Shown here piece after piece: positions 1 through 5,236 of a stretch of DNA of 6,009 bases. The position numbers and the translations under genes were made by a program. The notes under the pieces are model-generated. The model did no database searches, had not been told where the DNA came from, and worked only from the letters and a program-made list of their open reading frames with translations. Within the stretch, counting starts at the first letter, position 1; each line of letters starts with the position of its first letter. Origin of the DNA: an uncultured Eubacteriales bacterium (GTDB lineage: Bacteria > Bacillota > Clostridia > Oscillospirales > Acutalibacteraceae); NCBI GenBank assembly GCA_948815685.1, contig CAQJOC010000006.1:16261-22269 (forward strand). Reading direction: 5' to 3'.

Positions 1-2
1 AA

Positions 3-1364
3 AACAACATAGAGACCATTAATAAGACAAGTAAAGGAACAAATGGCAAAAAACTTTATATTTCGGAAACAATAAAGTCTCTGTCAAATGCGGCCGAAAA
101 TGTTATGAATTCTGCTTTTTCCGAAACCAAGCCTAAAATAGAGAATGCCTGCATGAATTCCGTTCTCAGAGTTTGCGGAAACTGTAATTTAAAAAATTTA
201 TGCTGGGAATGTAAAAAAGAAACAACAAAAAAAGATTTTGAAAAAGCAATTTTAGATATTATCGGAGGCGTAAAAGATGAGAATCTTGAATATCCAACAG
301 GCCGAAGTTGTAAAAATTTTAATGAAATCATAGAAAATATAAAAAGGACAATAGATAGCTATGAAGATGGAATGGAAGCCAAAATAAGGGCTAAAGAGAT
401 ATACAACGGAATGTCTGAAAAATTTTTGTTTGCAGAAGCTATTGTCGGATATACAAATGAAGGAATAAAAATAAATGATAATTTAAACTTAGAAAAAACC
501 ACTAAAATAAAAAATTTACTTAGTGATTATGAAATTGAGACGGTAAGAACTGAGTGCATAATTAATAGTTTGAATAAAATGTTTATTGAAATTGAAGTAA
601 TGAAAATAGACAATAAAAATCTTATAAACAAAGATATATTAGGTAAAATAAGTTTAATTTGTGAAAGACAAATGAGTGAGCCTATTGTATTTGATATTGA
701 AAACAGAACTCTTATAAGAATATCAGAAAAAGCCGTCTTTAATCCACAAATTTGTGTAAACAGGCATAATTGCAATAACAGAGAACTTTGCGGAGATTAC
801 TGTTCTTACTTCAGAGACGGGACAGGCAAATTTTTTGTAATAATAAGCGATGGCATGGGTTCCGGAGGGAGAGCTGCCGCGGACGGAGCAGTTACTGCCG
901 GCATAATAGAGCGATTGATACGATTAAGAGTTGACCCTGTAAGTGCTATAAAAATAGCTAATTTATCAATTTCAGGAAAAGCCAGTGAAGAATCGCTTAC
1001 CGCAGTAGATATCATGGTATTTGACTTATATTCGGGAGAAACGGAATTTGTTAAAGCCGGAGCTCCTCTTACAATTATCCGTAAAGGAAATAGGATTCAT
1101 AAAATAGAAGATGCGTCTCTTCCGATTGGCATATTTGATGAGACTAATTTGTCTGTGAATAAATTAAAGTTTTCAGAGGGAGACACTATAGTCATGCTGT
1201 CAGATGGGATAACAGACATTGGCACCGATTGGATAGAAAATAAACTAAAAAGCTTAGATGTTATTAACGCAAACGATTTGGCAGATTATATTCTTAGAGA
1301 GACTGCCATTAGAAGAAAAATGAACCATGATGATGATGCAACCACAGCAATAATAAATATTTAA
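3..1364 (+). CDS. spoIIE: Stage II sporulation protein E, C-terminal part (5' end outside window)
   Basis: SpoIIE is the membrane-anchored PP2C-type serine phosphatase that dephosphorylates SpoIIAA and so activates sigma F in the forespore. The frame is open to the left edge, so the gene starts upstream; the first ATG (105) is internal. About 453 residues are present: the central region and the phosphatase, not the N-terminal membrane segments. Numbering from base 3, a cysteine cluster typical of the SpoIIE central region (C50, C58, C61, C67, C70, with a CW pair) is followed by the PP2C core: DGMGSG at 283-288, a DLYSGE-EF-K-GAP stretch, LPIGI, LSDGITD with its Asp at 401, and the C-terminal DDDATT (443-448). 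These aspartates are the metal ligands of the family. An additional cysteine-rich loop (four Cys around CGDYC) precedes the core. The frame ends at TAA 1362. No tilS or hpt follows within the window. The family assignment is secure. Confidence 0.92.
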   Translation, partial: NNIETINKTSKGTNGKKLYISETIKSLSNAAENVMNSAFSETKPKIENACMNSVLRVCGNCNLKNLCWECKKETTKKDFEKAILDIIGGVKDENLEYPTGRSCKNFNEIIENIKRTIDSYEDGMEAKIRAKEIYNGMSEKFLFAEAIVGYTNEGIKINDNLNLEKTTKIKNLLSDYEIETVRTECIINSLNKMFIEIEVMKIDNKNLINKDILGKISLICERQMSEPIVFDIENRTLIRISEKAVFNPQICVNRHNCNNRELCGDYCSYFRDGTGKFFVIISDGMGSGGRAAADGAVTAGIIERLIRLRVDPVSAIKIANLSISGKASEESLTAVDIMVFDLYSGETEFVKAGAPLTIIRKGNRIHKIEDASLPIGIFDETNLSVNKLKFSEGDTIVMLSDGITDIGTDWIENKLKSLDVINANDLADYILRETAIRRKMNHDDDATTAIINI

Positions 1365-1498
1365 ATAAGTTGAAAAATGAGAATTTTTTTATTTTTTGGA
1401 CTGCCCATAAATTGAACTAATAAAATATTTTTGTTTTATATAAAAAGCGCATTTATGATATATATTATAGAAAATTTTGTTAAATACAATAAACACAC

Positions 1499-1527
1499 TT
1501 GACAATTTATATAATTTTTATTATTAT
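1499..1527 (+). promoter_or_regulatory. Sigma-A-type promoter for the 1559 gene
   Basis: A perfect TTGACA (1499-1504) and TATTAT (1522-1527) are separated by 17 bases in a very AT-rich stretch. Transcription would start near 1534, leaving a short leader that carries the AGGAGG at 1545-1550. A TATAAT at 1525-1530 overlaps but would give a 20-base spacer. The sequence predicts vegetative rather than forespore expression for the downstream gene. Confidence 0.65.
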
Positions 1528-1544
1528 AATCTTATAAAATCATA

Positions 1545-1550
1545 AGGAGG
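1545..1550 (+). promoter_or_regulatory. Shine-Dalgarno that selects ATG 1559
   Basis: AGGAGG lies 8 bases before the ATG at 1559 and only 4 before another ATG at 1555. The 1555 ATG opens an out-of-frame 8-codon reading frame ending at TAA 1579-1581. The spacing favours 1559 as the true start. Confidence 0.7.
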
Positions 1551-1558
1551 TATTATGT

Positions 1559-2008
1559 ATGGCAGGCAAAACTTTAAATAATTTTGTTGAAGAGGCAAAA
1601 AAGATTAATGATCAGGTTATATTAAAAAAGATAGATGAAATTAAAGAAGTGAAAAACTCTATAGAAAAAGCAAGAGAAAAAGCCTGTGAGGAATTAAAAA
1701 AGATTTCTAATAACAAGCCTGATTTTATTCCTGATTCTGAAAATTGGAAGAAAATTGGTGAAATATTCCAAAATTTTTTTCAAGAAGAAAATATCACTTC
1801 TAAGCTTTGTCAAATAAAAGAAGAGTTACAGGCTCATAAAGATCCGAAATCTGATAATTCGAATGAATTAGAATTATGCAGGAAAATTATTGAATATTTA
1901 GATAGTTTAATAAAAAAATGTAGTAAAGAATTTGAAAGTGTGCGGCTCTTAGCAAAAAATCAGGATGGCTATGACTGGCCTAGAATTAAAAAGTTTATAG
2001 GGTTTTAA
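1559..2008 (+). CDS. Hypothetical charged helical protein, 149 aa
   Basis: I do not recognise this protein. It is rich in Lys and Glu. It has no signal peptide and no membrane segment, and long stretches of its first 55 residues and of residues 75-128 have the heptad-like spacing of helical or coiled-coil segments. The C-terminal tail is different in character, with aromatic and proline residues (GYDWPRIKKF). The start at 1559 is set by an ideally spaced AGGAGG, and a consensus promoter lies just upstream, so it is very probably expressed as its own transcript. It sits between spoIIE and spoVAE, which gives only weak grounds for a sporulation role. A small cytoplasmic protein, or the cargo of a past insertion, is equally possible. 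Confidence 0.75.
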   Translation: MAGKTLNNFVEEAKKINDQVILKKIDEIKEVKNSIEKAREKACEELKKISNNKPDFIPDSENWKKIGEIFQNFFQEENITSKLCQIKEELQAHKDPKSDNSNELELCRKIIEYLDSLIKKCSKEFESVRLLAKNQDGYDWPRIKKFIGF

Positions 2009-2119
2009 TATTATTGTAATATAAAAATTAAAGCAATTTAAAATATTTTTTTGTACAATTCAAAAGATATGTGTATTCTTTCTGGAAATTTTGTTTTCTT
2101 TGTCTCATTTCTAGGTTAG

Positions 2120-2217
2120 CTAAAATATATAGTTGGTTTTGTTTTTTAGACAAATTTTAGGTAATTATACTAAAAATAGAATAAAATCAAAATTTTAGAA
2201 AATAATCTCTTCTAAAA
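2120..2217. repeat. Clustered TTTTAG/CTAAAA hexamers upstream of spoVAE
   Basis: The 222-base gap between the 1559 gene and spoVAE has no open gene. It contains TTTTAG at 2144, 2155 and 2193 and the inverse CTAAAA at 2120, 2170 and 2212. The last pair forms a perfect 8-base inverted repeat, TTTTAGAA (2193-2200) with TTCTAAAA (2210-2217), with a 9-base loop, touching the spoVAE Shine-Dalgarno. A TATACTA at 2166-2172 resembles the -10 element of sigma G/F promoters but has no clear -35 partner. High A/T content makes chance matches fairly likely. Confidence 0.3.
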
Positions 2218-2230
2218 GGAGGAGATTTTA

Positions 2231-2587
2231 TTGGAATATTTTAATGCTTTTTGGGTTGGCGGACTTATTTGCCTGATTGCCCAAGTTCTTATTGATAAAA
2301 CAAAACTAACTCCGGCAAGGATCCTCGTCTCTTATGTAATCGCAGGGGTAGTTCTCACGGCTTTAGGTATTTACGAGCCTATCGTTCAGTATGCTGGAGC
2401 CGGAGCATTAGTTCCACTATCCGGATTTGGATATTGTATGGCGAAAGGCGTCGTTGAAATGATACAAAAAGAAGGCCCCATAGGGATTATTGCCGGAGGG
2501 ATGGCATCTACCGCTGCAGGAATTTCAGCTGCCGTTTTTTTTGGATATTTAGCATCTTTAATAGGAAAATCCAGCGAAAAAGAATAG
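2231..2587 (+). CDS. spoVAE: Stage V sporulation protein AE (SpoVAE/SpoVAEB), 118 aa
   Basis: SpoVAE is a small inner-membrane protein of the SpoVA complex, which moves dipicolinic acid into the forespore and releases it at germination. The start is TTG 2231, preceded by AAAAGGAGGAG at 2214-2224; there is no in-frame ATG near it. The length (118) matches the family. Residues 6-21, 31-48, 54-74 and 82-112 are hydrophobic membrane segments. Family hallmarks visible are GGLIC, IDKTKLTPARILV (21-33), YEP (48-50), the AGAGALVPLSGFGY stretch (55-68) and AKGV (71-74). It normally follows spoVAC and spoVAD in one operon, but neither is upstream here; the preceding gene is unrelated. Expression would be expected under sigma G. 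A degenerate insertion sequence starts almost at its stop codon, and no terminator is evident. Confidence 0.93.
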   Translation: MEYFNAFWVGGLICLIAQVLIDKTKLTPARILVSYVIAGVVLTALGIYEPIVQYAGAGALVPLSGFGYCMAKGVVEMIQKEGPIGIIAGGMASTAAGISAAVFFGYLASLIGKSSEKE

Positions 2588-2589
2588 AC

Positions 2590-3427
2590 CTGTCCTAAAC
2601 CAAAGATATGATAAAATAAGAGAATGGAAAATAAAGAAAGAATAAAAAAATACCGGAAGCAAAATATTTAGTAACATTCGGAATAAGGAAACCGACTTTC
2701 GAAGCAATGCTGGAAATATTGGAAAGTGCATATAAGGAGATGCAGGGAAGAGAGGGCAGAGCGAGGAAGCTGAGTGTTTTGGATATGCTGATTATTATGC
2801 TTGGATACTATCACGATTACCGTACAATGGAAAATATAGGATTTGATTACGGTGTATCAAAACAGCGGATTTCTGAGGCAATTTCATGGATCGAACAAAC
2901 TTTAATTAAAAGCGAAAAGTTTTCGCTACCATCTAAACGTAAACTGTTCAGGGAAAACACTACAGTTTCAATTGCAATAATTGACGTGACTGAGCAAAAA
3001 ACTTCATATTCAGGTAAAAAAGAGACACACGATAAAAAACCAAGTAGTTATAAACGTCAATACAAAGCAGATTATTGGCATTTATTAAGAAAAAGGGTCC
3101 GTTCATGATTTAGAGATTTTTAAGCGAAGTGGGTTTTCACCTGTTAAAAGATATTTTATTGATAGGTGATAAAGGTTATCAAGGTCTTAAACTATATCGT
3201 TCTAACAGTTTGACACCTTATAAAAAAACTAAAAGCAGCACTCTTACTGATTACCCAAAATGGTTTAATACTCAAATTTTACGCTACAGAATTTATATTG
3301 AACACGTTAATCGCCGTATAAAACGATTTAAAATTCTTAGGCATCGCTATCGCAATAAACAGAAAAAACATCTTATTTGTCCTATTTTTTAACAAATATT
3401 AGATAGTACAAAAATTCTAGTTGACAG
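2590..3427 (+). mobile_element. Decayed IS5-family insertion sequence (ends approximate)
   Basis: The element is defined by the broken transposase at 2624-3402. Its limits are uncertain. CTGTC at 2590-2594 on the left and GACAG at 3423-3427 on the right are the only inverted match I can find near the expected ends, and they would give an element of about 840 bp, a normal size for the IS1031/ISL2-like part of the IS5 family. No target-site duplication can be identified. The left end sits 2 bases after the spoVAE stop, and the right end overlaps the -35 box of the tRNA promoter. Confidence 0.6.
2624..3402 (+). pseudogene. IS5-family DDE transposase, multiply frameshifted
   Basis: The ancestral protein can be traced across all three + frames. 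It starts at ATG 2624 (MENKERIKK), shifts by -1 in the A7 run 2644-2650, and continues as VTFGIRKPTFEAML and the helix-turn-helix-like KLSVLDML...YGVSKQRISEAI region. The first catalytic Asp is in DVTE (codon 2983). At the A-run 3016-3021 the frame moves by +1 to KRHTIKNQVVI, meets a TAA at 3086, and continues as KGSVHDLEIFKRSG. A further +1 shift near the A-run 3146-3149 leads to LLIGDKGYQG (second Asp, codon 3168) and IYIEHVNRRIKRF (catalytic Glu, codon 3300). The frame stops at 3390; removing one T from the T-run 3385-3390 would extend it to TAG 3400. A short linker rich in Pro and Lys after DVTE, usual in the family, seems missing. The three catalytic residues survive, but no intact protein can be made without correction. 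Confidence 0.85.
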
Positions 3428-3449
3428 CCATTAAATAAAATGGTACCAT
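3421..3449 (+). promoter_or_regulatory. Promoter of the tRNA-Ser pair
   Basis: TTGACA (3421-3426), a 17-base spacer and TACCAT (3444-3449), with a TG one base before the -10, fit a sigma-A promoter. The start would fall near 3456, about 14 bases before the first tRNA. The -10 lies inside a perfect 10-base palindrome ATGGTACCAT (3440-3449). The -35 box coincides with the presumed right end of the IS5 remnant. Confidence 0.65.
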
Positions 3450-3469
3450 ATCTTCTATGTTAGCTGTAA

Positions 3470-3559
3470 GGAGGGGTGTCTGAGTGGTTTAAGGAGCCGG
3501 CCTCGAAATTCGGTGATCTCGTAAGGGATCCAAGGGTTCAAATCCCTTCTCCTCCGCCA
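3470..3559 (+). tRNA. tRNA-Ser, anticodon CGA (reads UCG)
   Basis: A complete class II tRNA. The acceptor stem GGAGGGG (3470-3476) pairs with CTCCTCC, followed by discriminator G and an encoded CCA. The anticodon stem is 3497-3501/3509-3513 with loop CTCGAAA (3502-3508), anticodon CGA at 3504-3506. The long variable arm (GATCTC-GTAA-GGGATC) is diagnostic of serine, and the T-arm is AAGGG TTCAAAT CCCTT. One oddity is that the closing pair of the anticodon stem (C3501 with T3509) is a mismatch, next to a G-U pair. Confidence 0.95.
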
Positions 3560-3565
3560 AAAAAT

Positions 3566-3655
3566 GGAGAAATACTCAAGTGGTGAAGAGGCTCCCCTGC
3601 TAAGGGAGTAGGTCGGGAGACCGGCGCGAGGGTTCAAATCCCTCTTTCTCCGCCA
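3566..3655 (+). tRNA. tRNA-Ser, anticodon GCU (reads AGC/AGU)
   Basis: A complete class II tRNA, 6 bases after the first and probably on the same transcript. GGAGAAA (3566-3572) pairs perfectly with TTTCTCC; the anticodon arm CTCCC-CTGCTAA-GGGAG (3592-3608) carries GCT at 3599-3601. The variable arm contains GGTC-GGGA-GACC, the T-arm is GAGGG TTCAAAT CCCTC, and CCA is encoded. The integrase gene that follows points to this gene as an integration site; its sequence is intact. Confidence 0.96.
3628..3655. other. Presumed attachment-site core (att) in the tRNA-Ser 3' end
   Basis: Tyrosine-recombinase elements commonly integrate into the 3' half of tRNA genes and restore it. The T-arm and acceptor 3' strand of tRNA-Ser(GCU) lie directly beside an integrase gene that ends 77 bases away. 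No second copy of this segment is present in the rest of the window, so the far att copy would have to lie beyond 6009. The exact crossover limits cannot be seen. Confidence 0.45.
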
Positions 3656-3701
3656 GAGGCAAAGCCCATAGATACTATGTTCAAAAGTTTAATTTGCCCT
3701 C
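3656..3701. repeat. Nested inverted repeat between tRNA-Ser and integrase
   Basis: GAGGCAAA (3656-3663) is an inverted match, with one bulged base, to TTTGCCCTC (3693-3701). Between them is a perfect CATAG-ATA-CTATG dyad (3667-3679). It starts at the first base after the tRNA CCA. It could act as a transcription stop for the tRNA pair (GGTTTTAAG follows), as a stop for the opposing integrase, or as recombinase-binding sequence at the element end. Confidence 0.35.
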
Positions 3702-3732
3702 GGTTTTAAGTTCTTACCTTTTGTTTTACCCT

Positions 3733-4917
3733 TTACAGGTTCAAATTTGACATTATTAGTTCTTCCATATGTTTTGAACTTTTTCGTTTCATATCGTCAG
3801 AAACGTGTCCGTAAATGTTGATTGTAAATGACGCGTCATGATGACCTAAATTTTTTTGTATGACTTTAAGATTATCTCCGTTCTTTAAAGATAAAACCGC
3901 GTATGTATGTCTTAAATCGTGAAATCTCAAGTGTGGCATAGCTATTTTTTGGGCTATACGCTTGAACTCTTTGTATACCGTAATGCTTGGTAAGTTTTTA
4001 CCAATCTCGTCGGTGAAAACAAGGCCGGTGTCTTCCCAAATTGAACCTGCTTTGAGCCTGTTTTCTATTTGATTTGTGCGTTGTTTCTTTAGTAGTTCCA
4101 TTACATAAGGTGCCGGAGTTATTTCTCTTGATTTGTTGTTTTTAAGCGAGGAGAAAAAATATTTTCCGCCCGGTTTCTTCTCCTTTTGAAGTTGTTTGTC
4201 TATCTTAATCACACCGTTTTTAAAGTCCACACATTCCCATTTTAAGCCTAATATCTCGCCTTGTCTCATCCCTGTAAACATAGTAACTAAATAAAGTATC
4301 TCAAATCTATTTTCTTTTATTGCTTTTATAAATACCGAAATGTTGTCTGCATCCAAAGGTTTTATTTCTTTTTTGATTGCTTTAGGTAGTTTGCATATAC
4401 TTGAGGGATTATCATTAATCATTTTTAGTTCTAGTGCTTGATTTAAGGCTTTATGCAGTACCCCATGCAGATTCTTTATTGTCTTTGCGGACAAGGGTTT
4501 TCGGTTTTTATCGCCATTGTACAGGCTGTTATACAACCTCTGTATTTGTAGTGTGGTGAGGTCGCGGAGTCTCACCGCTCCTAGGTATGGCTTTATATTC
4601 TTATTGATGTGCTGTGTGTAAGAGGCCAATGTAAAGGGTTTTAGGTCGGTCGTATATTCGTTTATCCACGTATCAAGCCATTCAGAGAGTTTGATTTTAG
4701 AGTTTTGTAGATTATAGCAGTTATTTTTTAAATTTGAGATTGCCTCAAAAAGCTTTTCTTTTACTTCCTTTTGAGTCTTTGCATAGACGGATCTTTGATT
4801 CTGTTTGCCTGTCCCTGGGTCCCTTCCGGCAGTATACCGCCCTTCCCAAAGCTCATTTGAATGCTTTCGTATACTTCCTTCGCCACTTGCACGTCTTTTG
4901 TACTTTCTGTTTTCTAT
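3733..4917 (-). CDS. int: Tyrosine recombinase (phage/ICE integrase), about 394 aa, ATA in place of start codon
   Basis: This is a site-specific tyrosine recombinase that integrates and excises mobile DNA. Counting from the ATA at 4917-4915, residues about 7-50 form the AP2-like arm-binding domain (KRRASGEGSIRK, LWEGRYTAGRDPGTGK), residues 74-160 the SAM-like core-binding domain, and residues 180-385 the catalytic domain. Active-site residues are R218 (TGMRQGE), K259, H333 and R336 (HDLRHTY), H359 (LGHHD) and the nucleophile Y369 (IYGHV). About 394 residues is normal for the family. No ATG, GTG or TTG occurs in frame between the upstream stop (4947) and TTG 4629, yet that TTG would remove the whole arm-binding domain. 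GGGAAGGA (4934-4927) lies 9 bases before the ATA, so the ATA looks like a mutated or rare start codon. The gene reads toward the tRNA-Ser genes, its likely target. Confidence 0.88.
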   Translation of the reverse strand: MENRKYKRRASGEGSIRKHSNELWEGRYTAGRDPGTGKQNQRSVYAKTQKEVKEKLFEAISNLKNNCYNLQNSKIKLSEWLDTWINEYTTDLKPFTLASYTQHINKNIKPYLGAVRLRDLTTLQIQRLYNSLYNGDKNRKPLSAKTIKNLHGVLHKALNQALELKMINDNPSSICKLPKAIKKEIKPLDADNISVFIKAIKENRFEILYLVTMFTGMRQGEILGLKWECVDFKNGVIKIDKQLQKEKKPGGKYFFSSLKNNKSREITPAPYVMELLKKQRTNQIENRLKAGSIWEDTGLVFTDEIGKNLPSITVYKEFKRIAQKIAMPHLRFHDLRHTYAVLSLKNGDNLKVIQKNLGHHDASFTINIYGHVSDDMKRKSSKHMEELIMSNLNL

Positions 4918-4972
4918 TAGTTTTTTTCCTTCCCAAATAGATTTCTATTTGTTGCTTATATAGGGGTAAAAC

Positions 4973-5087
4973 GGAGGTTTCCGAGGTTCCTGATATCTAT
5001 AAACAGCGATATCAAGCCATTTTATATGGAACCTCCAAGCTAATTTCGAGGTTCTTTCGAGGTTCCTTGAAGGTTCTCGTAACCTTC
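4973..5087. repeat. Iteron-like GAGGTTCC repeat cluster with nested palindrome
   Basis: Seven copies of an SGAGGTTCY-like 9-mer lie in 115 bases. Copies at 4973 (GGAGGTTTCC), 4982, 5047, 5058 and 5069 are on the + strand; copies at 5028-5036 (GGAACCTCC) and 5079-5087 (GTAACCTTC) are inverted. The 5047, 5058 and 5069 copies form a tandem array with an exact 11-base period. The 4983 and 5028 copies enclose a second dyad, TGATATC (4991-4997) and GATATCA (5008-5014). The last pair gives a perfect GAAGGTT-CTCGT-AACCTTC hairpin (5069-5087). The cluster lies directly upstream of int and downstream of the replication gene. It fits initiator iterons, recombinase arm sites or a regulator's operators. 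Confidence 0.7.
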
Positions 5088-5098
5088 AAAAACAGATT

Positions 5099-5200
5099 TT
5101 TTATCTTTTATCCTTTTATCTTTTTCTGCTTTTTTAGTTCTTTTAGACAATTTTAGATAATTTTAGATTATAAAAACTCACTTTTTAGCCTTTTAGTTTT
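5099..5200. other. AT-rich tandem repeats, candidate unwinding region of an origin
   Basis: Next to the iteron-like cluster is a strongly T-rich stretch. TTTTATC occurs at 5099, 5106 and 5114. Three tandem 10-base units follow: TTTTAGACAA (5141), TTTTAGATAA (5151) and TTTTAGATTA (5161). Further TTTTAG copies are at 5132, 5183 and 5191. A one-turn (10 bp) period beside repeated binding sites is the layout of many initiator-dependent origins. Together with 4973-5087 this accounts for nearly all of the gene-free interval 4948-5236; I see no small open reading frame there that resembles an excisionase. Confidence 0.45.
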
Positions 5201-5236
5201 TGTCCGGTTTCTGCCTAATTTCCCTTATTTTCCTGT

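Noticed and set aside
56..331. 91-codon open frame on the - strand
   Set aside because: It lies opposite the SpoIIE cysteine-cluster region and shows no recognisable protein features.
527..1015. Two open frames (527-775 and 806-1015) on the - strand
   Set aside because: Both are antisense to the well-supported SpoIIE phosphatase frame and have no ribosome binding site or family resemblance.
1373..1396. Rho-independent terminator after spoIIE
   Set aside because: The only stem is six A-T pairs (AAAAAT/ATTTTT) before a T run, too weak to call.
1555..1581. Eight-codon leader peptide
   Set aside because: Its ATG is only 4 bases from the AGGAGG and it overlaps the start of the 1559 gene; most likely chance.
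3129..3392. Separate small gene starting at GTG 3129
   Set aside because: It is the C-terminal part of the broken IS5 transposase (DKGYQG, IEHV) displaced by a frameshift, not an independent gene.
3455..3637. 60-codon open frame on the - strand
   Set aside because: It is antisense across both serine tRNA genes, a common source of false frames; the tRNA folds explain the sequence.
4734..4940. 68-codon open frame on the + strand
   Set aside because: It is antisense to the arm-binding domain of the integrase, whose conserved residues are unmistakable on the other strand.
4957..4990. Sigma-A promoter for int on the - strand
   Set aside because: A TATATA-like -10 exists (4962-4957), but no acceptable -35 lies 16-18 bases upstream; that position holds the GAGGTTCC repeats instead.
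4973..5200. CRISPR array
   Set aside because: The repeats are 9-11 bases, partly inverted and nearly contiguous, without unique spacers of regular length.
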